A DNA stretch of 64,000 nucleotides. It comes from Dickeya chrysanthemi NCPPB 402. Lineage in GTDB: Bacteria > Pseudomonadota > Gammaproteobacteria > Enterobacterales > Enterobacteriaceae. The notes below the pieces were generated by a model. The model saw only the letters and a program-made list of their open reading frames with translations, was not told where the DNA came from and did no database searches. Below are positions 24,970 through 34,656 of this stretch, one piece after another. The position numbers and the translations under genes are program-made. How positions within the stretch are numbered: position 1 is the stretch's first letter; every line of letters starts with the position of its first letter. The stretch covers positions 1,713,507 to 1,777,506 of the forward strand of contig NZ_CM001974.1 in assembly GCF_000406105.1 (NCBI RefSeq). Direction: 5' to 3'.

Positions 24970-26025
24970 ATGAGTACAACCATTCAAATCCTTCACGCTT
25001 CACATGGTGACTGCCTTTTCCTTCGCCATGAGCAGGATGGATCCACCTTCAATCTATTGATTGATGGTGGGCCCGCCGAAACATTCGGTCAATTGTACGG
25101 ATATGCTAAGCCCCTTCGTTTGCTTCTTGATGAATTACGAGAGAGAGGTGAGTTTGTTGACTTGGCTATTATTACTCATGTCGATGACGATCATATTGGC
25201 GGTATCCTAGAAGGCATGTCATACGATGACTATCTGCCTTCCCTAGTTAAAGAATTTTGGTTTAATTCATATGGGCTAATATCATCTGTTGTCGTTGAGC
25301 CAGATGGTAAAAAGAATGAAGTGTCAGGTGTTGCAGGAGCTGAAGTTAAGACCAGCATCTCCCAGGGTGTAACCCTGGAGGAAAAACTCAGCAAACTCAA
25401 TTGGTATAATCAGGTAATTCATAATGAAATTCCTAAATTAATTAGGTCGGGATTTGAGTTCACGATATTATCTCCATCTGTAAAGGCACTCCAGCGACTT
25501 GGCAAAGCATGGGAAAGAGAATATTCACAAGCTGACAAGAAAACATCAAAAGCAGAAAGTGATCATAAGTTTCCTTTTTCTCATTTTTTCTGCGCAGATC
25601 GATTCAAATCAGATCGGTCAGTGCCGAATGGTAGTTCGATAGCATTTATATTGAACATTGGAGATATAAATTTTCTGCTTTTGGCGGATTCGCATGCAGA
25701 CATAGTAGAGCAAAAACTAAAATCATTAGGTTACAGCCCAGAGAATCCGCTTGAGTGCAGTATGGTGAAAATCTCGCACCACGGTAGTAAAGGTAATACA
25801 AGCCAGAGTTTGCTTTCACTGTTATCCTCAAAAAGATATGTTATTTCGACAGATAGTTCTATATTTGGACATCCGGATAAAAGAACAATTGCTAGAATTT
25901 TAAATGCAAATGACGGAAATAATGTATATTTCAATTATGAATCAGTTATTAGAAATATTCTATTGCCTGAAGATTCTGCATATTCTGACAGATTACATGT
26001 TTGTGAAGAAAAAATGGTACTCTAA
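24970..26025 (+). CDS. MBL-fold (ComEC-like) metallohydrolase of the ABC-3C locus
   Basis: A 351-residue metallo-beta-lactamase-fold enzyme like the C-terminal domain of ComEC. It has an early NLLIDGGP turn (about residues 28-35), the metal site THVDDDHIGG at 69-78 and KISHHGSKGN near 267-276, followed by STDSSIFGHPDKRT. Enzymes of this group hydrolyse nucleic acid or nucleotide phosphoesters. Insertions between residues 90 and 200 are not recognised. AGGGAG precedes the ATG. The stop TAA touches the ATG of the protease gene, so it heads a tightly coupled operon of four genes. In ABC-three-component systems such an enzyme is a likely effector, either toxic nuclease or signal hydrolase. Confidence 0.8.
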   Translation: MSTTIQILHASHGDCLFLRHEQDGSTFNLLIDGGPAETFGQLYGYAKPLRLLLDELRERGEFVDLAIITHVDDDHIGGILEGMSYDDYLPSLVKEFWFNSYGLISSVVVEPDGKKNEVSGVAGAEVKTSISQGVTLEEKLSKLNWYNQVIHNEIPKLIRSGFEFTILSPSVKALQRLGKAWEREYSQADKKTSKAESDHKFPFSHFFCADRFKSDRSVPNGSSIAFILNIGDINFLLLADSHADIVEQKLKSLGYSPENPLECSMVKISHHGSKGNTSQSLLSLLSSKRYVISTDSSIFGHPDKRTIARILNANDGNNVYFNYESVIRNILLPEDSAYSDRLHVCEEKMVL

Positions 26026-27309
26026 ATGTCCATACATGAATATATTAGAAAACATGCTGTTAAAGTAAATGATGGGAGTGGTGTATTGATTCAATGCCTC
26101 TCCGAGGAGTTTTCCTATATCCTAACTGCTAAGCACACTCTAAAATCAGAGAATAGGGTTGAGACTTGGGATGGTCAGCTACTCACTATTTTAGAGGTTT
26201 ATCCTCACAGTGAGGATTGCGCCTTATTAAAAACTCCTTTGGTCAGTGGCTTACCTCTAGTTAGATTTAAAAGCAATAAGTTTGACCACAAAAGTGAAGC
26301 GATTTTTGGGGGATTTCCTGGTTATCGTGCAAAAGAAGCCACGGCAGAGACAAGATTTAAAACTTATGAGGGTAAAATAAAGCAACTCGACAAAGCGTTT
26401 TATTTAACATTAGAAGGACTGCCACCGAAAGCCCAAATTGAAGGAGCTTCAGGCGGCGGGGTATATCTTATTGTGAATGAAAAACCATATCTTATCGGGG
26501 TCGAGATCGAGATGGCCGGGCCACAGCCTCAAGAGCCCGGAGTAGTCTTATGCTACGATATGGCTCGATTTGATGAAATAGTGAAGGAAAATGATCTTCC
26601 GCCAATACTTCCCTCATTTTTGTTTTGTTTCAGCAGAATCAGGTCTAATACATTCAACTACACTCTGAATAGTCCAAGAGTACTCAACGCATTACGCAGA
26701 CAACTCCACAACAAAGCTGAAGGCTTGGTTCACGATGGTATTCCTAAGCCTTATGAACTGTTAGCACTCTACGATAAAGGGTTGATCGTTAATGGTCAGC
26801 CTGACGAGGCCATGTATGACTTACAACTCTGGTCTGCTTATGCCGAGTTCTTTGTTCTGCATTCTTTGCTAAATGACGTAAAAGTAATGGACCTTAACTA
26901 TCTAAAAAGCATGGAAAGAACAAGTAGGTTCGTTTACTCGCGAAGCAAAGATGCTTGGCTTCGAGATCTGAATAATATCATATCCTCTGCCAGGAGGTTA
27001 CTTGATCACGGAGGTGTTTTGGTCGTTTCCAGCGGCGATGTGGGAAGTCAACCGATTGCAGATAAAAGCTTTATAAAATATTTAGTCGAAGATATTGGGG
27101 CTCCCGCTGCTGAATATGAATACGAAGATGGTGCACGCATCGACATGGGGCTTGAGAGCGGCGATGTTCCGTTTAGTTTTGCACTTTTAGGCAGCCTTCA
27201 TCGTGAATGTATCACGAGAAATGAACAAGCATTTCTGGGACTGAACTCCGCTCAGTTGATGGAACTTTTTAAGGATAAATACGCCGATGAATTTAACAAG
27301 TGCAAATAA
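26026..27309 (+). CDS. Trypsin-like protease with ABC-3C-type C-terminal domain
   Basis: A 427-residue protein. Residues 1-190 form a chymotrypsin-like serine protease: His37 in TAKHTL, Asp64 in SEDCALL and Ser142 in GASGGGVY make a complete catalytic triad. Residues of about 200-427 are mostly helical, with a Trp/Tyr/Phe-rich core and the segment GGVLVVSSGDVGSQ, and fit the adapter domains that link effectors to the SMC ATPase in ABC-three-component (Lamassu-like) systems. No signal peptide is present, so it acts in the cytoplasm. It begins at the base after the MBL stop and overlaps the middle-component gene by 23 bp. The likely logic is that the ATPase detects foreign DNA and unleashes proteolysis; this is inference from the architecture. 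Confidence 0.78.
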   Translation: MSIHEYIRKHAVKVNDGSGVLIQCLSEEFSYILTAKHTLKSENRVETWDGQLLTILEVYPHSEDCALLKTPLVSGLPLVRFKSNKFDHKSEAIFGGFPGYRAKEATAETRFKTYEGKIKQLDKAFYLTLEGLPPKAQIEGASGGGVYLIVNEKPYLIGVEIEMAGPQPQEPGVVLCYDMARFDEIVKENDLPPILPSFLFCFSRIRSNTFNYTLNSPRVLNALRRQLHNKAEGLVHDGIPKPYELLALYDKGLIVNGQPDEAMYDLQLWSAYAEFFVLHSLLNDVKVMDLNYLKSMERTSRFVYSRSKDAWLRDLNNIISSARRLLDHGGVLVVSSGDVGSQPIADKSFIKYLVEDIGAPAAEYEYEDGARIDMGLESGDVPFSFALLGSLHRECITRNEQAFLGLNSAQLMELFKDKYADEFNKCK

Positions 27310-27834
27310 TGATCGCATTCGGGAGCTAAAAGAAAACTTTCCTAATTTTGCATTCGATTTGTTTACGGCCGGAAACTCTGAGTTTGTCAGCTGTATTGCA
27401 TGTTGGGTTGAAAGCCCTGAAGTTTTAGAACACACATGGAATGCAATACAAAATGTGGTAGCGCTGCGTTACAAGTCGGAGAGAAAAATTGCCCGATGGA
27501 ATGTCTACATAGCCTTCTTTTGCAGAGAACATGTAAGTCGATCGCTCAAGTTACTGATTGAAAATGATAAATTTACAGCTAGAAAATTAGTTTTCGATTC
27601 ATGTTCAGAGAATCACTTTTGGAAGAAAAAGAATTTGCTCTAGAGCGTCTGAATTATGAAATCTTTGAAGTTAATTTGACAGTTGGTCAAAGTTTTGGTG
27701 TGAAAGTCGAATACACGCCATCATCTCTCGTGTCCTACCTTAGAAATTATTCTGCTGCGACAGCAGAGGGTAAATTAGAGATGATTGACACATTACTAAT
27801 GGAGCATGGCATTCATGAAAATAAAGAGAGTTGA
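27287..27834 (+). pseudogene. ABC-3C middle component, split by frameshift
   Basis: Two overlapping frames make up this gene. The first (27287-27643) encodes 118 residues with VALRYKSERKIARWNVYIAF and DKFTARKLVFDS, a pattern that I associate with middle components of ABC-three-component systems. The second (27601-27834) begins in another frame with MFRESLLEEKEFAL and supplies an acidic C-terminus. One added base near 27600 would give a single protein of about 182 residues. The first frame overlaps the protease gene and the second overlaps the SMC gene, as expected for one gene filling the gap. The middle component is thought to bridge effector and SMC ATPase; if the break is real the system may be inactive. 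Confidence 0.6.
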
Positions 27835-30800
27835 GGTTCAGGCTTTCAGAGCTTACCTAGAGAAAGCCAATGGGACATTTGACTTTATGGTGCCGGGCCA
27901 AGATGGTATTGACGTTCCAGCAAACTTTATTTCTCTCTATGCTCCTAATGGATTTGGGAAAAGTTCATTTTATGATGCAGTAGAATGGGCTATGACTAAT
28001 GGATCGGAGCGTTTCAGCGATGGGGTATTTGAAGCTGCTGCACGTGGTTCGAAGCAGGATGATGAAGCGCTTCGAATTCTGCGAAATATTGAAGCGCCGA
28101 GTGATCTTGAAACTTCCGTTTTAGTTTCTACAACAGTCCAGGACTTCTCGCGTAGCCCAGGCACTATTAGAAAAAATAGTTTCGATGTCGATTTTAAGGA
28201 AAAGAAGTTGGTCGAAGGAGCCGAGGCCTATCGAACAATATTTCTTTCACAAGATGCGATAGATTATTTTATCCGTGGTATAAACCCTGAAGACCGTTAT
28301 CAGGCATTCGTCAGCATATACGGTGAAGAAACCGAAATACAACGCAGAGAGGTACAGGCAGCATACTTGGGCGTGGGTGAGCAGATTGAGAAATGCAAAA
28401 ATGCTGAAAAAAAATTGTGTATTGAAATTGAAGCCCCTGTTGACAATCATATTGTTGAGAGGTTCTTTTATGTAGCTAATGAATTAAGGGAGTCTGGGAT
28501 TTTTCTTCAGGCATTGCCGGAGCAAATGCACGATACAAAGCTTGATGCGTTATCTGAAGAGTTGGTGACATTAGCAGCCAAAGCCCAGCACGATCTAGTT
28601 TCAATCGCAACAAGAGAGCAAGCATTAAATGAGCTTACTGAAGGATTGAGCAGCAACTCTACAGACTCAGCAGAATTGGTTCTCCAGCTTGCTAAAGAGC
28701 AAGCTTTGTTAGATGCGCTAGGAAAAATAGCTACAAGAGATGCTTTGCTACAAGTACAGGTCGGAAATGTAGCTGAAATTAATCGCTATGAAAAAGATCT
28801 TCGCCGTAATCAGTCCATACACTCTGCCGGAGAAAAATACCGCTTACTCTACGGTAAAAAATTGGGGCTTACACGAGAAGTAGAAGCTGAAAATTTGCAG
28901 CTCAGAACGATCGAAATTAGGGTACAGCAGCTAAGCACTCAAAAGAGCGAGTTACTTAAACGTCTTACGGATCTGCAGCATCGAAAAGCTACTTGGGATT
29001 TATTAAAATCCGGTGCCGCTCGTATATATGAAAGTATAGAGAAAACCACCCAAGATCAGATTAATCTTAATGCTGAATTGAGTTCTGCTTCAACAGAGTT
29101 AACTTTGCTTTCCACAAAGTTGAAAGAGCAAACTGATCTGCTTGTCGCAATAACTAAAATCCCAGAAAATGTTTACGATCTAGGTATCAGTGACTTGGCG
29201 TTGCTTGGTATCAGCGTTGATACTTACTCTGCGCTACGAGCTGCTAGGGCTGAAAACTTGCTCATTGAGAGCAGACTTGCCAGTATCAATCTCACAATAC
29301 AAGATCTCGAATCGCAATCCAACGCTTTTGGGAAGCTAGCAGCTGTTGCGGAGGAGATTCTAACGACTCATCCTGGGCATAATTGTCCACTGTGTCAAAA
29401 AGATCATGGTACTTTTGAAGCCCTCAAGGAAGCGATAGATAGCAACAGCAAGTTGAAAGGTATCCTCAAGGAAAAATCTGAGCAACGAAATACATTAACC
29501 ACCAACTTGGTAAAGTCTAAAAATCTGTTATCAGATAAGATTTCAGAGCTTTTGGTGCAAAGATCCGAGGTGATAAATAGGCTTGAAGTTGATATTCGCT
29601 CTAAAACAGATGGCATATCGTCTGTGACGATGAAAAAGTCTATTCTTGAGTCAAGACTCAATTCGTTGCAGCAAGAGTTGGTATCAAATAAAGCTATAGT
29701 TCTCAACTTGTCGTCTGATCAGCTATCCATAAAGGTTAATGAAGAGCTTAAGGGATTTTCGGCCAGAATTGAAACGAGTCAAGTTGATGTAAATAAAATA
29801 GAAAAAGAACTTGAGGCCCTTAGTTTGAAAAGGACCTCTGTAATCGCGAACATATCAGAAATTAATACGAGTCTAATAGGAATTGATGCCGATCAAGATT
29901 ATGCTCTAGTCCTCAACTATCTTAAAGAGTTTAATTGTGCTCTATCTGGTAACGATGATGATTTTCAGACTCTGGCTCTGAATATAAAACTCGAAATAGA
30001 TGGTCGTAAAGCTTTATGGTCAGAAAATGATAGTGCTATTAAATCTATTAACGATGGGTTGAAGAAAAACGATCTTCCCCTAGATAACCTACAAATAAAA
30101 AATCAACTTGAGCTTTGTGGTGAAAGAGTCACTGAATTACGTAGTAGAATAGAATCTTACAATTCAAAATTCATATCGCTTATAGGTATTTCACCAGTAG
30201 AATATCCTGATTATGAAGACCGACTAGTCGCAGCCATTAAGAATGTACTTACTCAAAAACGAAGCACAAATATCTGCGACGAAAAGTTAAGTGAGTTGAG
30301 AGCTCTACTTGAAGCTCTGACACCAGTTATCAATAGAGAGCTTTGTAGGAAGGAAATGGAGTCAATCGTTGAACGACGAATTGGTTATGAATCCTTAAAA
30401 GAAAAAATTGGTGCCGAACTAATCCTTATTAATAATGTGCTAGAGCGTCAACTTGACACCGTTTTTCAAACTGATTTGATTAATGAAATTTATAGAAAGA
30501 TCGATCCTCATCCTAATTTCAGTCAGGTGAAATTTGCTTGTGGATTTGGGCTGAAGAACAGGCCTACCCTAAATATATTGGTAAAAGATAAGGAGTCCGA
30601 GAGAGAAATTTCCCCTCTACTGTACTTTAGCTCAGCTCAGTTGAATATTTTGAGCTTGAGCATTTTTCTAGCGAGGGCGTTGAATGCAAAATCTCCAACC
30701 GGGCAGCTACTTGATCTTATATTAATTGATGATCCAATTCACTCTATGGATTCAATCAATGTTTTGTCCACTATTGATTTGCTTAGAGGGATTGCTCTTA

Positions 30801-30937
30801 ATCATAATAAGCAAATAGTAATTTCTACACATGATGAAAATTTTTACGAACTACTTAAGAGAAAAATTCCCGCTGGATTGTGCCAATCTAGATTCCTTAA
30901 GTTAAAGAGTTTAGGGCAAGTTGAGGTTGATGATTAA
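27815..30937 (+). CDS. lmuB: Rad50-like SMC ATPase of ABC-3C/Lamassu-like system
   Basis: A 1040-residue SMC-type ATPase. Walker A is APNGFGKSS at 43-51; long coiled-coil arms occupy about 180-500 and 545-900; the hinge has a Rad50-type zinc hook, CPLCQKDH near residue 524; the C-terminal head has a signature-like SSAQLNILSLSIFLARAL and Walker B LILIDDPIHSMDSINV near 968, followed by a switch His in ISTHDEN. It acts as a dimeric DNA sensor like LmuB/DdmC. ATG 27815 (MKIKRVE) has GGAG 10 nt upstream and is preferred over 27806. It closes the four-gene operon begun by the MBL gene. The symbol follows Lamassu naming by similarity of architecture only. Confidence 0.82.
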   Translation: MKIKRVEVQAFRAYLEKANGTFDFMVPGQDGIDVPANFISLYAPNGFGKSSFYDAVEWAMTNGSERFSDGVFEAAARGSKQDDEALRILRNIEAPSDLETSVLVSTTVQDFSRSPGTIRKNSFDVDFKEKKLVEGAEAYRTIFLSQDAIDYFIRGINPEDRYQAFVSIYGEETEIQRREVQAAYLGVGEQIEKCKNAEKKLCIEIEAPVDNHIVERFFYVANELRESGIFLQALPEQMHDTKLDALSEELVTLAAKAQHDLVSIATREQALNELTEGLSSNSTDSAELVLQLAKEQALLDALGKIATRDALLQVQVGNVAEINRYEKDLRRNQSIHSAGEKYRLLYGKKLGLTREVEAENLQLRTIEIRVQQLSTQKSELLKRLTDLQHRKATWDLLKSGAARIYESIEKTTQDQINLNAELSSASTELTLLSTKLKEQTDLLVAITKIPENVYDLGISDLALLGISVDTYSALRAARAENLLIESRLASINLTIQDLESQSNAFGKLAAVAEEILTTHPGHNCPLCQKDHGTFEALKEAIDSNSKLKGILKEKSEQRNTLTTNLVKSKNLLSDKISELLVQRSEVINRLEVDIRSKTDGISSVTMKKSILESRLNSLQQELVSNKAIVLNLSSDQLSIKVNEELKGFSARIETSQVDVNKIEKELEALSLKRTSVIANISEINTSLIGIDADQDYALVLNYLKEFNCALSGNDDDFQTLALNIKLEIDGRKALWSENDSAIKSINDGLKKNDLPLDNLQIKNQLELCGERVTELRSRIESYNSKFISLIGISPVEYPDYEDRLVAAIKNVLTQKRSTNICDEKLSELRALLEALTPVINRELCRKEMESIVERRIGYESLKEKIGAELILINNVLERQLDTVFQTDLINEIYRKIDPHPNFSQVKFACGFGLKNRPTLNILVKDKESEREISPLLYFSSAQLNILSLSIFLARALNAKSPTGQLLDLILIDDPIHSMDSINVLSTIDLLRGIALNHNKQIVISTHDENFYELLKRKIPAGLCQSRFLKLKSLGQVEVDD

Positions 30938-31244
30938 GAAGTGATTCAGGTGATGATCCCGGGGCTTTGATATCTCAAGCCTCGGAGCTGATTTAACTGA
31001 GTCTACTTCCTGAGAATTAAGAAAAAGCTAATGCAATAACCTCTATTTAAGACTCGTAGTAGAAGGAAGTGATCTAACAATTAATCCATCACAGCTCATG
31101 ACAACCATGCTTGACCGTGTCGACCTGCTACCCATTGATTAATAAACTAAAATGTAAGTAATGCCTTGACCTACTCCCCAATAATTAATGTAGTGCAGAA
31201 CTAGCAATGTCCTCTTCATACCCAGAGGCATTAAACAAGTTTTT
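30938..31244. other. Intergenic, nothing supported
   Basis: About 300 bp between the SMC gene and the IS remnant. A short dyad near 30960-30985 (cccggggcttt...cctcgg) might end the operon; no gene is seen. Confidence 0.3.
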
Positions 31245-31690
31245 TTATGGCATCAGTGATGGCGATTTTCGATCTTCCAGTGCCAGTGAATATTCCGTTT
31301 CGTCATTACGGGTTTTGTTCTTCCAGCAGCGGTAGATGATCCTTATTCATTTGAATGCCAGAGAGCTGATCGCCGATTGATGAGTTTTCCATTTCTCGTT
31401 GTCCCTGATAATACAGTCTGGCTCAGTGTGACGAATTAACCATCTTCGCAGCCTATTCCATGAAAGTCTCTCAGACGAACTTCGCACATTGGAAGTGCCA
31501 GCGTACCAAATATTTTTGAGCGCTTCACTCGGTGATTGATGCAATGCCAGCGCAATTTTGAATTTCTTCTGTGCTGCTGAAGAGGTTGCTGTTATCACCG
31601 AGTGCGGCAAGCATGCGCGGGCCCATACACTGCCCCATGCCGGGAAATGTAACGACGCTGAAAATCTGGAAATCTCAAAAAGTGCGTGGA
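31245..31690 (-). pseudogene. IS110-family transposase remnant
   Basis: Translating the minus strand gives pieces of the C-terminal half of an IS110/IS116/IS902 transposase: FPGMGQCMGPRMLAALGD, then EEIQNCAGIASITE, and in another frame FKxIRIIYRCWKNKTR, ending at a TAA at 31245-31247. At least three stops and one or two frame changes interrupt it, and the N-terminal half is missing. No element ends were identified. The intact-looking 87-codon frame at 31347-31610 is a shadow in a different phase. It marks an old insertion between the defence operon and the next gene. Confidence 0.65.
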
Positions 31691-31782
31691 ACTAAAACGG
31701 CTCTGCTTACAATACCTTTTTGGGATTTATAGCCTTATGCTGTTGATGTCCGACTTTTTAGATGAGATTAAATTCCTTTCGT

Positions 31783-31802
31783 CAATAGCTATATAGCTAT
31801 TG
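31783..31802. repeat. Perfect 20-bp palindrome
   Basis: caatagctatatagctattg reads the same on both strands. It lies in an AT-rich gap (31691-31941) with no gene, 140 bp from the end of the next minus-strand gene. It might be a protein binding site or cruciform. Confidence 0.5.
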
Positions 31803-31941
31803 GACATATCTAGTTCAGAGTTTAAGGTGATTAAGTTAAAAACTTAGCAATTAAACCACTATTGTAAAGAATAATCCCGCTTTTGATGTGGAGAGATTTA
31901 TTGTATGTCTGTAATAATTGAAATCTATATATAAGCTGAAA

Positions 31942-33357
31942 TCAAATATTTTCATCATCTGACTCGTGAGTATATTTAAACACAAGACTATCTACTGTTG
32001 ATACTGGCATGTGTGACGGTTGAATCTTGGTTTGACTTTTCAAAATACTATGCTCAAAATAGCGTTTGCAAATTATCTTACCATTTATAGGAAGCCAATG
32101 TGTGGCCTCTGGAAATAGCGCAGGACTGATAGGGTTTTTCGCGTTTGGATTATGAAAAATTTCTATTTCCGCAGTCCAAGGCTCATAATCATAAGGTTTC
32201 CATAAACAACGGTATTCTTCGCTGGTAACATCCATGCTGAAGGGAATACCACGTAAAGCCCCTGGAGAGTCATCGGCAAACTCACCAATTCTCACATACC
32301 GATAGCCCTCTATTAAAGCGCCGGATGAAATAGGGACTCTGCTCAGCTTGGACAAAGTAGCTGCGTTAGAAAAAATGACTGCCGAGAGTGTTATGTTATC
32401 GTGTGATAAAAATAAGCCAGTACGGATTTTGGGGTCGCTTGAAAGGCAATCAACAATTTCTGCTTCAACGACAACCTTCCCATCTTTCTCTTTTTCTCTG
32501 CCATATAATCCATAGAGATAGGTAATCAGAGCCTCACGGCTCCACATCATGGAACCTGGAGCGTGAAAATCCGCTATTGCAATGGCAAATGGCTTACCTT
32601 CGACATGAGTCAAACTGGTGTAATTTTTTAGCAACTTATTCCGTAAGGTCCGCGCGTAGCGCTCAGCTGCAACTCCCAACACTCTTTCTCGTCTATCTAA
32701 AGGAACTTTTCCTGGTCCTGCAGTAGCATGGTCGTAACGTTCTGTCGGATTAACTGTTACAGCCTCTACCCATGCTTCTCCCCCCGCTCTATTCGTCACG
32801 TGAAAATCAGGAGAGGCATGATCTTGAGTGACTAACATTCCCTGTTCACGGAAACTAGCCAGAAGGATGGCTTCCCAGAGTCGGGTGTGGAAATTATCAG
32901 ATTGGCACTCTTTCGCCCAGTGAGTGTCTGGATTAGGCATTGCAAGATACAGTTGATTCAGCATCCATGCGCCAGGTTCCCTACAAGGATGCCCGAGCAA
33001 CTTGAAGATGCCACTTGGTTCTCCGCCCTTTAAATCCCATAGCGGTGCACGTCTACGAGAACCCGGAGGCAATGGAACGCGGCTCGCTGATTCATCGCAC
33101 GCTTGGCTGATGATTGCGAAAGCTTCTTCTTTGCTAAATGAATTTGGTTCCCTGCGTAGTACTGCCCATACATCGTCATCACGACGACGCATTATGAGAA
33201 TGCCATGTTTTCCGCTATGGCAATTACGAGTCAATGCACATACTGTCAGGTGATCGTTACTCCCCCATGCGCTCACAGGCGGATCATCACCAAATCCCAT
33301 ACCGTTAGGCAGCGCTAAGGCATATACACCAAAAAGGCCAAAAGAAACTGGAGTCAT
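31942..33357 (-). CDS. Unknown protein with degenerate nuclease-like motif
   Basis: A 471-residue soluble protein with no name that I can assign with confidence. Around residues 180-200 it has SPDFHVTNRAGGEAWVEAVT, which looks like the beta-hairpin core of a PD-(D/E)XK fold (PD then E), but the usual Lys is replaced (VEAV instead of xExK), so activity is doubtful. The middle has a helix-rich segment with many Arg and the C-terminus is Pro/Trp-rich. It ends 250 bp from the methyltransferase gene and points the same way, with no clear ribosome binding site at 33357. It could be a restriction-like partner of that methyltransferase or a stand-alone defence protein. Confidence 0.5.
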   Translation of the reverse strand: MTPVSFGLFGVYALALPNGMGFGDDPPVSAWGSNDHLTVCALTRNCHSGKHGILIMRRRDDDVWAVLRREPNSFSKEEAFAIISQACDESASRVPLPPGSRRRAPLWDLKGGEPSGIFKLLGHPCREPGAWMLNQLYLAMPNPDTHWAKECQSDNFHTRLWEAILLASFREQGMLVTQDHASPDFHVTNRAGGEAWVEAVTVNPTERYDHATAGPGKVPLDRRERVLGVAAERYARTLRNKLLKNYTSLTHVEGKPFAIAIADFHAPGSMMWSREALITYLYGLYGREKEKDGKVVVEAEIVDCLSSDPKIRTGLFLSHDNITLSAVIFSNAATLSKLSRVPISSGALIEGYRYVRIGEFADDSPGALRGIPFSMDVTSEEYRCLWKPYDYEPWTAEIEIFHNPNAKNPISPALFPEATHWLPINGKIICKRYFEHSILKSQTKIQPSHMPVSTVDSLVFKYTHESDDENI

Positions 33358-33540
33358 TTCAGCGTTTCACCTAATAAGACGAAGCATCTTCGAAGAACTG
33401 GCGATACATTTTTAAGCATTATCATTCATCTCAGAAATTAATATCCTGGTGCATCCGGGTGTTTAATGTTTTACTTAATTTATTTATCCTACTAATGCAT
33501 TGAATATCTGCTTGTGCCATGAATTTTCCTGTCAGATTAT

Positions 33541-33561
33541 GTTATGGCCCTGAGCCATAAC
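33541..33561 (-). terminator. Hairpin, possible end of the conjugation operon
   Basis: An 8-bp perfect stem (gttatggc / gccataac, loop cctga) lies 50 bp downstream of the methyltransferase stop on the minus strand. No strong T-run follows, so termination is only suggested. Confidence 0.35.
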
Positions 33562-33613
33562 AGTGTCAACTCAAATCTGAGCTAACAGACTCGTAGAGGA
33601 ATTTAACCCGTCT

Positions 33614-34656
33614 TCATTTATCACTGCATCTTCCTGCATCACCAGAACGAACCATGCTACTACGTGCTGCTTCAATACGCCTGCGAGCAATTTTCACATA
33701 ATCCTCTTCTCGGTCAATACCGATAAAACAGAAACCTTCCATCGCCGCAGCTCTGCCGGTACTTCCACTCCCCATAAAGGGATCAAGTACAGTGCCGCCC
33801 GGAGGAGTAATCAGGCGACAAAGGTAACGCATCAGCTCGGTGGGCTTTACACATGGATGATTGTTACGCTCACCACGATCTTTTTTGCTGGCTTTCGCAC
33901 AATAAAAAAACCGACTGGCGCTGCTAATTTCTGCCTGTTGAGGAGTATCCGGGAACATAGCAAGTACTTCATCACTGCCGTCATGGATAAGATTGGCAGG
34001 CCATCGGGGTTTCCTTGCCTGGCGATACCCCCATCACCTTTATTTCTGCCTCGCCACATATGGTTAGGATCGGAACCCCCCGGTCCATTTGGATAATCAT
34101 AGGGAGATTCCCCCTCTGCCAGAGGAATCCTGCATTCTCTGACATTCAGAGCGCCGGTACCATAAACGAGAACGTTCGATGCCATGGATCCTCTGAATGG
34201 CTTACGGGCAAGGGTAATCGGCTCCAGTGCTGGTTTTAACGTGTGATGAGATTTAGGAAATCCAGAACCGTATACCCAGCCCAGCATTCCGTCACGTCCA
34301 AATGCAGCGTCCAGCAATTTGAGCTGGTCCGGCGACAAACTTTCAATGAGGGTCTGAGCAGCATTGCTGGTCTCGTAGAGAAATACGATCATGTCACGTA
34401 TTTCAAAGCCCGCATCCTCAATACGCGCTGCCATCCGGTGTTGAGTACGGGATCCCGCGAAGGACAACAGATGACCACCGGGTTTGAGTACGCGTAGACA
34501 TTCTTCCCAGATGGCTTGTGCAGGAACATCATAGTCCCATGTCTTACCCATGAATTTAATACCATAGGGCGGGTCGGTCACTATGCTGTCCACAGAGTTG
34601 TCCGGCATACTGAGCAGTACGTCAAGGCAGTCACCATGAGTCAAAACGTCATACAT
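33614..34656 (-). pseudogene. N4/N6-type DNA methyltransferase, frameshifted
   Basis: A DNA methylase of the N4/N6 type with TDPPYGIKFMG (motif IV) near the start and LDPFMGSGSTGRAA (motif I) near the end, hence the beta-class order. The first frame (from ATG 34656) runs into unrelated sequence after GNPDGLP, and the second frame (33614-33958) begins again with MFPDTPQQAEISSASRFFY. One added base in CCAAT near 33990 would give PNLIHDGSDEVLAMF, the expected joining sequence, and a protein of about 347 residues. Such lone methylases in conjugative elements modify the DNA to evade host restriction. The start overlaps the relaxase stop by 8 bp. Confidence 0.78.

Noticed and set aside
31347..31610. 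Intact 87-codon minus-strand frame
   Set aside because: The IS110 transposase similarity is in the other frames, so this one is a shadow of the remnant.
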